A stretch of 64,000 nucleotides of DNA, from contig NC_134365.1 in assembly GCF_035582795.1 (NCBI RefSeq), forward strand, positions 133,637,077 through 133,701,076, written 5' to 3'. The position numbers and the translations under genes are program-made. This DNA comes from Mycteria americana (taxonomy: Eukaryota > Chordata > Aves > Ciconiiformes > Ciconiidae). Shown here in pieces: positions 38,301 through 48,600 of the stretch (its first letter is position 1; the number at the start of each line of letters is the position of its first letter). The notes below the pieces were generated by a model. The model was not told the DNA's origin and searched no databases. It saw only the letters and a list, made by a program, of their open reading frames with translations.

Positions 38301-41300
38301 TTCTGCATTATAAAAACGAAATAAATTAGTGGTGGTGTACAGCCCCAAAGTGATGGCACTGTTTAAAAGAGACGGCTTGAGACTGACTTTTTCGGGAAGT
38401 GAGGAGGCCCTTTGCTGTAAGCCTGGCCTTGCCAAGTTGGCTGAATTTCAGCAGCCGTTTTCCAGCTGGGAAATCTTAAAGGGCAACTCACCTAGTGATG
38501 CGCACACGAGGGAGGCAAAGGCAGCAGCAGCAGCAGGGACCGGTGCTGATCTTGAAGTGACCATTTTCAAACCGCCTGAGGAGAAGCTTTTGACCTCCAC
38601 ACTCTTTAATCATCATCATCAGGAACTTGTGGATAACTATGGCAAAAAATCTAGGAGAGGAAGAAAGTGCCAGCTTGAACTTGCCTGTGTGTCTCTTGCA
38701 TGCCAGTGCTGCCTTCTGTCCAGGGTTTTTACAGCTTGCGCTTTGCAATCAACAGAAATTCTACCACTAGCTGTGAAAAACCTTCAGCTTTCCATCACCT
38801 CAGAGGACCAGAACTGCCCTAACCTCACCAAAAGAGAAATAAACTGAGGCACAGAGTAGATGTGGAATTTCCCAAAGCCACACTGGTGGCTGGTGGCAGA
38901 GTCAGTATTAAAGCACAGGCTTTTCTGGCCCAAGTCATTATGGCCATATTTTTTCTATCTGTTACCTAGTCCCGACTGGTCCAAACTTTTCACAAGTCCT
39001 ATTCCTTCTTTAAAAAAAAGCACTTACCAACCAACAACAAACATGGCTAGGTTCATACATATATACAGCTATCAATGATATGTGCTGCCCCAGTCAGGGC
39101 GTCGTTCCTCTGCAACCAAAGCTGATCCAAGCACTGACTGCTGCAACCCCACCTCTCCCTCCTTCACCAGCTGCACATTCTGAACCCTTCCCAGGAACTG
39201 CAGTTGTGCAACCACCCTTTCCTCCCTTTCCCAAACTGATTTAGGGAACTGATTCACTGAAATCCAACCCCCAAATGAAAGAGGTCCTCTTCAGCTGCGC
39301 TGCCTCCTTGAAGGAGCTTGCTGTGCAGCTGGAGGCCATGAGTGGTAGTGGGTGCAAGTGAGGGGACAGGAAGCTGCAGCTTGGGCAAGGGAGCAGGGGG
39401 GATTCAGATAGGCTCAAGGTGCCATAGGACTGGATCCTTGGAAGTTTTTGGTAATCTGCACTACCTGCACAAATTGCCGCATGCTCACAGTGTTCCCTAC
39501 TACTGTGTTTTCCCTTGTTTTTTACTCTATTCTCTTAGTAAATGCAATGTGACAAGGGGTTAGGCTACTCATGACAGTCTTTGATACTGTCCTGCAGCGG
39601 GTTCCAAAATCATCCCAAAATCAACTGTAGAGTGCTCAAGGCCACGGCGTCCCTCCACCTGGCTCTGCCTATCAGGGTTGTACCGTCACCTCCAGAAAGC
39701 AAGGACCACATTTCTCCGTTCTTCTCTGTGCATGTCAGAGCTGTCATGCTCGTACAGAACGTGCTTTTATCAGGACAACTGCGGAACATTTTTACATTGA
39801 TATACTCATTGGAGGTTCACTTGCCACCATTAATAATAGACCTCCATGGCTCATCATTAGTAAAAGCACAGAGAAGTCACAGGTCAGAGTCTCGTTCCAC
39901 AGGACACGCAGAGAGAGGAAAGAAAGAGTACTGCTTCAAAGCTACTGTCAATCCGAGGGATCAATTACATGCGAGTCACAGATCTTTCATACTGAGGTTC
40001 CCACACTAGGGGACTGTAGCACTGGGAACTGCTTCAGCATTTTACACCTCCCAGAAAAGAGCTGCCAAGAGATTTCAACTCAAACCAAAAATTACTAAAT
40101 TGTTAAATTTACAAAATGACTGTGTTTACCAAGAGCAGCAGATGTTTAAAGGGAAGAAATTCAGGGTTTGGGGCAACGTCTAGAAACAAGCAGAATACTC
40201 ACACTGCTGCTGTGAAATCTGTAAACATCGTTGCGCGAGGAATCCACATGCCAAAGCATGAAGTAGTAGCAATCACCTACAGAGAAACGGAGGAAGGTTG
40301 TATGAAGGGCAGAGATAAAGCAGGTTCATGTGGATTTTCAGGGAAACGCTATTCTCAACCCTCAATTTTATCTCTTTTCCATGATAATGTACCGGAGCAG
40401 CAGCATTAATCCAAATTATGACTGATCTTTTGGAGGAGGAGATTTTCCTGTAGATGTAGACCACTTCCTCTATAAATACCAGATTGGCAATTAGCGTCAT
40501 CAGAGTCAAGATTGCAAAGAGAAATCTCCCTGGTAGGTCAAGGCCTGCAGAGAGAGAAAGGAAAACAGACAGTTCTGATTTATTTCATAAGCATTCCAAA
40601 GATTTAATGTAAAGACACCATCTCTGAGGGGCTTCTTAGCCCTATTCCTGCAAAGACTTGCACGCGTCCTTAGCTACATAGATAGACCATTGACTCCACA
40701 GGATGATTCAAATACTTAAGTTCATGACTAAATCTTTCCAGGATCCACAAACAGCATACAGGAAGAATATGCCTCCATGTTCTCAAAGCATTATGCAAAA
40801 GTCCCCTTCAGAAAGGTGGAGTTCCAGGACAAATGTCCTTAGATGAATGTAAATACGTAATAGAATATAAATACATAATACATAATATAAATAAATACAG
40901 TAAATACATATTCTGGGAACTTTTCCAGGCAGGCTACAAGCAAAAATGTATTTACTCAGTATTAGTTCTTTGCTTCCATTGTATCTTCACAGGCATGTTT
41001 GTGCATAACTTCCTTAGGCATGCAAACTTTTTTAGAGGCTCGGTGGAAGTTTGTGGGGCACACAAACAATGTAAGGATAAGCCCCTGATATATCTAGCCT
41101 GAGATAAAACTTGATGCCTTCATCAAATTCTTTTTTACTTCTCCCTTAAAGCTGGATATGGATATCAACTTTTACCCACGGCTGATGGGTTTTATGTCTC
41201 CACTGACACTGGGTATGGATATCAACTTTTACCCATGGCTGATGGTTGAGGTGTATTTTCTCCCAAGAAAGGTGCTTCTGGAGGCATAAGAAAGCACTGT

Positions 41301-42114
41301 GGTGCAGTCATGCTTAATTTAGGAGAAGTTCATTCTCACTGCCGGTACTCACTCCCACTGTGGCCATAGCCTATCTGAAGGCATACCGAGCAGTGCCTGC
41401 AAAGGTGAGCCTCTGCCCCAGCCTCTTTAACCTAACTTGCTTCAAAACACCCCAACACTTCTAGGCCTGGCTGCAGGCAGAGCAGTCCACATCTCAGTGG
41501 GCATCTCCACACCTGAGATCTCACCACGGGGGAGCCTGAGGCCAGGCGCAGGTCTATGGGCTGGTTCAGTCCTCAGTTCGGCAGGTACCGTCGCTCCCCG
41601 CCGACCACCCTGTTCTCTCACACCCCCACCCGCAGCTGTGGGCTGGGGGGCCGAGCTGTCCTCTCTCCCCTCCCCGAAGCCAGAGGCGGCTCGGCCCCCT
41701 GCCAGGCGGAGGTCCGGCCGGCCGCCTGCCGCGCCCGGGGGATTTCCTCGGTGGGGGAAGAACGGCGGCGGGGCAGGCAGGGGCAGGGACGGAGGCAGAG
41801 GCAGGGGCAAGGACGGAGGCAGGGGAGGGCAGGGACGGAGGCAGGGGCAGGGGCAGGGGCAGAGGCAGGGGCAGCCACCGCCATCCGCCGCGGGTGGGTG
41901 CTGAGGGCGGCGCGCGGCGGGGCAGCGGGCCGTTAACGGATGGCCGGCAGGCGGAGGGGCCGCCTGGCAGCGGGCAGCCCCCTCTCCCTCACACCTCCCC
42001 TCCTCGCCCCGGCCCGGGCGGGCGGCCGCACTTACTCTGGAGGAGCTCCTGCGAGTAGGGCGGCTCGGTGGCGCGGCAGGACGGGTGGAGGGTCCCGTTC
42101 GCCTCGCCCTCCAT
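32179..42114 (-). CDS. SLC51A-like: Organic solute transporter alpha-like protein (SLC51A family), 8 coding exons
   Basis: The gene encodes 333 residues (human OSTalpha: 340) in eight exons with intron phases 1,0,2,2,0,0,1. All introns are GT-AG and the joined frame has no stop until TAG. OSTalpha, paired with OSTbeta (SLC51B), moves bile acids, steroids and conjugates across the basolateral membrane. Seven hydrophobic stretches lie at about residues 34-52, 68-90, 92-116, 164-183, 197-222, 237-258 and 278-296. Family marks are EEVVYIY near 52-58, CFGMWIPR at 84-91, TGPCCCCC ending at 145 (palmitoylation-type cysteines), AIWIN at 199-203, KFALYQ at 236-241, CAPP near 265 and YRRR at 298-301. 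N-glycosylation sequons are at N6 and N187. By eye it is clearly homologous to human SLC51A but well diverged, so I read it as a paralogue or fast-evolving copy. TMEM184 proteins share the fold but lack the cysteine run. The partner gene is not in the window. Confidence 0.9.
32352..32836 (-). other. SLC51A-like: SLC51A-like intron 7
   Basis: A phase 1 intron of 485 bases with GTAAGT and TTTTGGCAG ends. Nothing else is recognised in it. Confidence 0.85.
32837..32942 (-). CDS. SLC51A-like: SLC51A-like coding exon 7
   Basis: It codes for residues 242-276 plus one base, after TTTCTGGTGCAG and before GTAAGT. It completes helix 6 and holds the [14 protein letters not shown] loop, matching IACSPPYSSKTR in human. 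Confidence 0.92.
32943..34340 (-). other. SLC51A-like: SLC51A-like intron 6
   Basis: A phase 0 intron of about 1.4 kb with GTGAGA and GGTGCAG ends. Nothing else is recognised in it. Confidence 0.85.
34341..34487 (-). CDS. SLC51A-like: SLC51A-like coding exon 6
   Basis: It codes for 49 whole codons (residues 193-241) with helix 5 and the start of helix 6. [17 protein letters not shown] and KFALYQ are the best matches to the family. The acceptor TTGCTTCTCAG was chosen because it alone keeps phase 0; another AG 26 bases upstream would shift the frame. Confidence 0.93.
34488..35376 (-). other. SLC51A-like: SLC51A-like intron 5
   Basis: A phase 0 intron of 889 bases with GTAAGT and CTTCTCAG ends. 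Nothing else is recognised in it. Confidence 0.85.
35377..35488 (-). CDS. SLC51A-like: SLC51A-like coding exon 5
   Basis: It codes for residues 155-192 and holds helix 4. [10 protein letters not shown] lines up with GPFQYAFLKI of human OSTalpha. The sequon NYT is at residue 187. The acceptor follows a run of T, and the donor AAT|GTAAGT is strong. Confidence 0.93.
35489..38491 (-). other. SLC51A-like: SLC51A-like intron 4
   Basis: The largest intron, about 3 kb and phase 2. I see no repeat or further exon in it with confidence. Confidence 0.85.
38492..38650 (-). CDS. SLC51A-like: SLC51A-like coding exon 4
   Basis: It codes for residues 102-154 with split codons at both ends. It carries the rest of helix 3, [13 protein letters not shown] and the diagnostic [14 protein letters not shown] cysteine cluster. 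The acceptor is TTCCTCTCCTAG and the donor AG|GTGAGT. Confidence 0.95.
38651..40202 (-). other. SLC51A-like: SLC51A-like intron 3
   Basis: This phase 2 intron of 1,552 bases has consensus ends. It carries a MIR copy in the same direction as the gene (38,828-38,940). No other feature is recognised. Confidence 0.85.
38828..38940 (-). mobile_element. MIR SINE copy in intron 3
   Basis: The plus strand reads AAACTGAGGCACAGAG, then CCCAAAGCCACAC, then GTGGCAGAGTCAGTATTAAA and GGCCCAAGTC. This is the reverse complement of the MIR core and its tRNA-related half in the right order. It is the best preserved of the MIR copies in the window. Confidence 0.8.
40203..40276 (-). CDS. SLC51A-like: SLC51A-like coding exon 3
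   Basis: It codes for residues 78-101 plus two bases, after TTTCTCTGTAG and before [14 protein letters not shown] matches CFGLWIPR of human OSTalpha almost exactly. The intron before it is only 116 bases. Confidence 0.93.
40393..40544 (-). CDS. SLC51A-like: SLC51A-like coding exon 2
   Basis: It codes for the end of residue 27 to residue 77, after a TCTCTCTCTGCAG acceptor. It holds helix 1 ([17 protein letters not shown]), the EEVVYIY motif and a basic loop (SSSKRS). The donor CCG|GTACAT is weaker than the others but keeps the frame into exon 3. Confidence 0.92.
41152..41247. repeat. Spaced direct duplication of about 39 bases
   Basis: CTGGATATGGATATCAACTT TTACCCACGGCTGATGGGTT at 41,152 recurs at 41,209 with four or so changes. 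The copies start 57 bases apart. It reads as a diverged two-unit tandem duplication in intron 1. Confidence 0.85.
41770..41873 (+). repeat. G-rich tandem array (GGGGCA and GGACGGAGGCA units)
   Basis: About 100 bases are made of GGGGCA, GAGGCA and GGGACGGAGGCA units, all G-rich on the plus strand. The plus strand is the template for the SLC51A-like gene, so this array could form G-quadruplexes in the template about 160-265 bases into intron 1. Confidence 0.85.
42036..42114 (-). CDS. SLC51A-like: SLC51A-like coding exon 1
   Basis: It codes for residues 1-26 plus one base. The start CGCCGCCATGG is a near-perfect Kozak context. MEGEANGT opens the protein and puts a glycosylation sequon on the expected extracellular N-terminus; [10 protein letters not shown] aligns with the QPPTAAQLL region of human OSTalpha. 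The donor is A|GTAAGT. Confidence 0.88.
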
Positions 42115-42267
42115 GGCGGCGCGGCCGCCGGCCCCCGCCTAGGTGCCCTGGCAGCGTCGAGGGGACGGGTGGCGGCGGGGCGGCGGGGTCCGGTGCCCGC
42201 CCGCTGGTCCCTGGGGAGCGCGGGAGCCGCGGTGCCCAGCCCAGCTGCTCGGGGCCGCAGGGGGGCC

Positions 42268-42280
42268 GTTAATGATTAAC
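42268..42280. promoter_or_regulatory. Perfect HNF1 palindrome
   Basis: GTTAATGATTAAC is identical to the HNF1A/HNF1B consensus GTTAATNATTAAC. It ends 154 bases upstream of the SLC51A-like start codon and stands out as an AT-rich island in very GC-rich DNA. HNF1 factors act in liver, kidney, intestine and pancreas, where OSTalpha family transporters work. The match is seen; use in vivo is inference. Confidence 0.8.
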
Positions 42281-45200
42281 CCGGGACAGGGCGGGCGGCG
42301 CGCAGCGCCCGGCCTCCGCGCTGCCTCCTGGCGTCCAGCGGCCCCGGGCGCCGGCGGAGAAGACAGTGCCGAGCCCGGGGGGCACTCGCTCCCCACGCTG
42401 TCTGCGAGGAGCCGTGTCCCGGCTGTTCCCGGCGTCTCTGCTCGGCCTCCGTGGAGGAGCTTTTGTGGAAGACAGCGAGCCCCCCGTCCCTTCCTTGGGA
42501 GGCCCAGGGTGTCGGGGCACCTAGAGTCGGGTCTCGCACAGGAGTGCAGGCTGCCAGCCAAGGAGGGATGGGGAATCAGCCGCGGAGCGGGCTGGATTCC
42601 CCAGTGCCACGTCCGCCTTCACCCCAGCCCAGTCAGGCCACTGTGCTCTCTGCAGAGGCCTGTGGAGGCGGAAGGTTGCTTGGTTGGTCAATGTAGCAGA
42701 CGTTCAAAGGACTTTCCATGGGGCCCATCACCAAAGACTTCCTGATCATCTTGGCTGCAATGAGGTGAAAAGCAGCACCGTCTTCTGCACTGCCTGAAGG
42801 AAAGCATGTCGAGGGTAGGAATACACCGAGGGATTCTCCACTTTTGCATGTTTCATCTGCTGGAAGGATCTTTTCTGGAGCCTGTGCTGTGCAAGATATC
42901 CAGGTTGTTTCCAGGAAAATGGAATGAGTAATGAAACGATGGAGTTTGGTGACCCACCGAGTTGTTCTGGATAGTCGTTCTGAAAGCTGGCGGCAAGAAG
43001 CAGCAGAGGGATGGTTATGGCACCAGGTGACACAACAGCAGGTGACACTCTGTATCAATAAGCACCAAGTAGTGCTCAGGGGGAGGAGGACAACGCTAAC
43101 TACCTACACTATGCTTAGCTATTGCCACTCAGGAAAAAGATCTTGGGGCCACAATGGATAGTCCTCAGAAATGGCAGCTGAGGAATCAGCATGGAAGAAA
43201 ATGCAAAGGAATGTGAAGAATTAGTGGATAAAGAACAGAAGACACAAAGCAGCTAAAATGAATATAGAGGCCTCCCTTCATCAAGGTGGTATTCCAGGAA
43301 CTTGAACAAAGTGAGGGGAGGGGGTGAATTTAGGGACTGTGGGACGTTCATAGGCACCATGGGCCCTTGTGGGAAAACCTGCCATTTTGCAGGATTTTCA
43401 CAGGATTCCCAAAGGTTTTATGGGAAGGACAGGCTGGACACTGAAACGCTGCCAGCAAGAACACAGGGATGCAGAGGAGCACTGAGCTGCTCGGTGGCTG
43501 AAGACCAGCAGATATTAAGAAAAGGCAGATCCCTTCCAGTGTGGCAGGATTTGGGAGTGAGACAGATGAGGCTACTGACAGCCTGTTCTGTTACTGTCAG
43601 GAGGGCTTGGTTGTAGACCAAAGCCGTTTATTTTGAGTTCTCCTTGGCATTGCTCTCATTGTTTTCACTGCATTGAAAGATGAAGAGGAGAGCTTTACAG
43701 TTTCACCGGGAGGGATGCGACAGTAACTGGCTGTTAGAATGTAGTATCTGCCCAGTCTTCACAGGCTTCCCAGAGCATCCTCCATCCAGCACATCTTCTG
43801 CTGCCCGGCTGCAGAGAGATACAGGCAAAATTCTTGAAACATCATTCCAGCTTATTTCCTATTTGGACGTCTCTTTACTCATCCTGAAGAAACAGTTGCT
43901 AGTAGAGGGGGAAACAGCCTTAATACACCATGCTTTTTCTACCCAGTTTGCTTGATTTTTATCAAACCATTTGAAGGTGATCACATATTCCGAAATGTGA
44001 CCAAAAGCTCAAGTTAGGATTTGCTGAGATGGAAGGATGGCCCAAAGCCTTTGCAGGTCCTTCCTGAGCACCAACAACAGGATTCCCATCTGCTGCTATT
44101 TTGGTTGCCAGCTCCTCGCATTCCCTGAAAGCTAAAAATAAATATCCCTTTCCTATTAATCCCTTCTTTGAATAAGGCAGGTTTGTCAATGCTTTTATTA
44201 AAGAAATTCACACATTAAGTGTAGGAGAGACAAAACTCATGGCTATTTTACCATAGTTAAAAGAAACCCAGAGTCTGCTTTGCCTTAAGAATTCCTTGAA
44301 GAATCTACACGGTAACAATTTTGGAATTTACAGTCATATTTTAGTCATTCAGGAATACCAGTTTGGAACAAATACAGTGGACATGGCATTAGAGAATTTC
44401 CTGTCTCACAAACCTATAGAAAAGTAACAGGTTGAAGTTTAGAGGTTAAGGGTTAATTCTCAACTGCTGTTGTAGAGATCCATCCTACTCTCTCTTCTGC
44501 TGGAGTCTCTTATGCAGAATAGAGTCTGAAAACAAAACCATGTAATCTACTGCGATTTCTTGTTAGAAACACCATTTGCCATCTTTGGGTCAGACATTAG
44601 ATCCACTTCCTTAAATGCTGCTGTACGTCTGGCAGAAGCGTGCATCACCTCTTCCTCACATTCTGGGCTATTTCTTGGCAACAATATTTGTCTGACAGTC
44701 CTTAAACTGAATAAATCGGACTGAAGAACATGCCATGACCCCTCAGCTACCATAGTTGGAGGTCTGCTGCTCTATGCACACTTTCTTAGCCCAGGCTCTT
44801 CAGCAGTGCCCCCTCTGCACTGGCCTCTAAGCCAAATGCTGGATGTCTGCACCAATGGCAAACCCTTCAAATCGCCAGGAGCATAAGTACATTTTCCTCC
44901 CGGCTCCACTATTTCAGTTTTTGGTTTAACCTTTTAGTTAATACATTATATTTGCCACAAAAAAACACCTTCAGCAGTAGAAAAGTATTTATAAATTGAT
45001 TACTTGTCCATTTAGATGCATCAAGAGATTTTCACGGTTCCTTAGAATAAAAACCACCTGTAAATGCAGTTCCCTGCCTCTGTTTACTGGGGGCTTTTGA
45101 GTACTTCGTGGTTCAGCCCCCTTCCAGACACTGTACTGCTCAGATTTGTTTCTTCTCAAGCAACATGCCCCTTTGCATCTACCAGTGTGCTCTCTTTTTA

Positions 45201-45372
45201 AAGAGCACCACAGATGTTGCTCTTTCTTCCATTTTTATGATGACTTTCATTTTCACCTGCCTCACTGCAGGAATAATTGCATCCTCTCAGCTCCATTGAA
45301 CTAGATGCCTGTTGTGATTATTGCCCCCCCAGCGCGCAGTCCGGAGGAGCTGATGCCATCTGTGGTTTCTCT

Positions 45373-45400
45373 CCAAAGGAGGCATACTGGCCTCCTTTGG
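45373..45400. repeat. Perfect 11-base-stem hairpin
   Basis: CCAAAGGAGGC and GCCTCCTTTGG pair perfectly around a six-base loop. No further flanking arms are seen. Confidence 0.85.
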
Positions 45401-45587
45401 TGGTGACACAGCCCCTCTATCCCATAGTGATGGGCCAAGCCTATAGATAGAAATCCTGATGTCAGCCCTGGCTCAGAAGCTGAACAGCAGGAGTTCCTGC
45501 AGGCTATCACAGGACAAACATTAAGCTCCATCGCATAGGATATATAGGATAGGCTAAGGTACTTCGGTTGTAGGGAAATCTAGCAGA

Positions 45588-45605
45588 CATCATCATCATC
45601 ATCAG
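45588..45605. repeat. (CAT)n microsatellite
   Basis: Five consecutive ATC/CAT units. Confidence 0.8.
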
Positions 45606-48600
45606 TGCACATGGGAAATACAGTCAAAGACCTTTCCTGGGCGGCAAATTATGTTCAGCTGAGTTCAAGCTAACAAGAAAAGTTTGTATTAGAAAAATAA
45701 ATCAACAATTTTCAGTGCCATAGGACTGTACATCAGATTTCTCACAGGTTTGGATACCCAACCAGCTAAGAAACAGCTAAAATTGCCCAACTTCCAAAGG
45801 CATGTACAGGTTTAATAATGAAATTCAGTCCTGTTTCTCAGCCATAGCATATTATACAGTTGAACTTAGATGCAACTTGGCCTTTTCCACTACACAGCCA
45901 TTGACCACCTACCGCCAGTAATAAACTACCCATTTCAGAAAAGGTGGCTCATTAATGTAAGAGAAGGAACAACTATATCACTGTTAAAGAAATTAATAAT
46001 GGGATTTGCTTGTTATTTGGATCCTGGCAGCAAATGTAAAATAAAGAAATACAGTGACTACAATGAAATAAATTAAGATAACAAAACTAAATTATAATTT
46101 TCATGCCTATTCAGTTGGACAAATTTCTACATGAAAAAGAATATCAGGTGTACCAGAAGCTTTACATCTGTGCTTTTAAGAGGAAAGCTTAGACAAAGAC
46201 TCTTATCAGTAGAGAAGCAATAAAAGAGAGAAGAGAGATTCTTTCATTAAGTCTGAAGCTAACAAGTTTTATTTTATCTCACTTCCAAAGTAACAAATCA
46301 GTTTCTGGCAGTTAATATAGGGGAGAAATATAAAGAGGCAGAATCAAACTGTTATTTTTGTAATATATTGTTACACTTTAATCCAGCTACGAGTAATTAT
46401 TTGCCTTGTCTTACCTTTTTAAAGTAACTTATGAGCAATTGGATGTGGCAGTAGAATAACAGAAAGGAAATTCACAGTACTTCATAGTAGAACAAAGAGC
46501 TGAAAGAACCTTATAAAATTAGGACCCCAAATTGGTGGTAAGGGGGGTAGCCAACAATCAGCATCCTGAGGGAGAATAGAGGCAGGTAGTGCATTTTCTC
46601 TGCCATTGCTATGATAAAGTACATATATTTGATTGCAGAGCTTTTCAGCAATGGGAGAAGTTTTTCCCCAAAGGAGTGTTGATGAGCAGTAAGACAACTA
46701 TGTCTTAAGGACCAAGTAAGTGCCACTTTGTGAGCATCTCGTATGTGTCCAAGGGCACTGATGGGCAAAGACAAACCTCACAGATCTTCAGCATCAAAAA
46801 GAATAGATTAGGATTAAGAAGTTCTTTCCCTAGGGTGAATTTCTGTAGATTTTTCCTTCCCAGTCTTGATTTATAATCCCCAGCTTCTAGAGGAGGGCTG
46901 CCAAAAAAGCATCAGTTCATCTGAACTGAAGCTTCTGATAAGAGGAGTGATTTTTAAAAGATTTATTGACAGGAAGCTATTTTTTAACTTTGGTTTATGT
47001 GGAAACATTTCCATTTGACATGTCCTACATGAACCATTTTGCATCTGCTGTTCAAAGAAAATTTTGAAATCAGAAACATTTTGAAACTCATTAAAATAAA
47101 AAATAAAAGTGATGGAAATCAAAATGCAATGTTTCAAAATGAGGAAATTGCACACAAACGGATTTATTTATTTTTTGTTTACAGAAGTTTCTGCTTTTCA
47201 ACTTAATTCAGGACAGCAGACCTTAACAAAAGCTAAGGACCTCTTTATGGAATAGAATATGTAGAGTCAAGACAACTATGCTTGAGATGATGTCTTACAG
47301 CTGGTTCCTGGAGGGGAAAGTGGGGGTCTCTTTAGAAGTTACTGATGTTATTCTGACTGGAAGACAGCAGCTCAGGCACACTGCAGTTAATGACTTTAAA
47401 TTAAATTAAATTAAAAGCAGTTAAATCTGCTTTTTCCATAACAGTCAGGTGCTGGGCAAGACACATCATGCATTTCTTCCCACAGGTCATAACATGACAG
47501 AAATGGGTTTTGCTCCTTTTGTATTGCTGTTACTGAGAAGGGGAAAAAACAACCAGAACATGCACACACAACAGTAAAACTGTAATATAATAAATAAAAA
47601 ACCAAAACAGAACACCCTCCAAAACTAGAGGCGTGGTTTCTGTAGCTAGCAGACCACGCGCTAGCAAGCAAGGTGAAAAAGCAATGAATGCGAAACGTTA
47701 TCAGCATGGGTTTTAGTCACCATAGCAGTGAGAGTGCCTGTGCCAGTAGCCTGGGCACGGGCAAAAGCCTGGACTGTCTACCTACAAAATCAATGCTACA
47801 GCCTGAAATTGTTCTTTTTCCCTTTATATAAACACAGCTTGTGAAATTCTGAAGCTCAGTTTGCAAGTAATGTTACAAGTAAAGGCTGGGGATCTTAGGT
47901 TGTGTGCTTATATTATCTGTTTCTTCTTCCTCCAAAAGGAACCTTACTTCTGCCTGGACATGCACTCCTAAGGTTTTTTCCTGTAAGTAATTAAGAGAAA
48001 TTAGATTAAGAAACTTACAGTCAGAAAAAATATATGTTGTTTTCAGTTTGATGATATTTGAAAGTACCTCAATTCTACAGCTGTCCCTACATGCATGGGA
48101 AATTCATGGTTTTAAAAACATATTGAAAAGCCATAGGCAATGTCTGAGTTTGCACTGAGCTGTGAAGGTGAAAGAAGAGCACAACCATCCTTCAAATGGC
48201 CTTCAATTACGAATTTTTGTCCTGCGGTTCATACACAAACTGAGCAACAGCAGCAGTGAAGAGATTTTGGTAGAGAAGTAAGGCCGTCTGGAGCACAGTT
48301 TGGCTGGAAAGGAGAAGCAAACCCCTTCAAATAAGCATTAGGCACGCGTTTGTAATAGCTGAAAGTTATACTGTCTGCAGATGAAAACTGGAAGTTAGGC
48401 TTCAGACAAATACCAAAACCGGACAGGAGTAACTGGGTGATCTGAGATGTTATGAAATAATATACAGGTCACAGTAAACCAGAGAAAACCCCAATGAAAC
48501 TGTTAGCAAGAGTGAGAGACTGTGTGGCTGTGTCTAGCACAGCTGCCCTCCTTTGTGCAAACCGTGTCTGCACCTCTGATCCGTGCGTGCGGGACAAACG

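Larger units (their letters stand above)
40545..42035 (-). other. SLC51A-like: SLC51A-like intron 1
   Basis: This phase 1 intron of 1,491 bases begins inside the CpG island. It holds the G-rich tandem array at 41,770-41,873, a spaced duplication at 41,152-41,247 and an AT-rich AAATAC-like stretch at about 40,845-40,910. Confidence 0.85.
41580..42560 (-). promoter_or_regulatory. SLC51A-like: CpG island and promoter of the SLC51A-like gene
   Basis: Dense CpG sequence surrounds exon 1 and its upstream side. GC boxes occur at about 42,172-42,186 and no TATA box is evident. The island contains a perfect HNF1 palindrome, so it joins a CpG-type promoter to a liver, kidney and gut factor. Edges are by eye. 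The long open frames on both strands in it (for example 42,143-42,745) have no recognisable domain. Confidence 0.8.

Noticed and set aside
42143..42745. 200-codon plus-strand frame upstream of the transporter gene
   Set aside because: GC-driven open frame across a promoter with no recognisable domain and no splice support.
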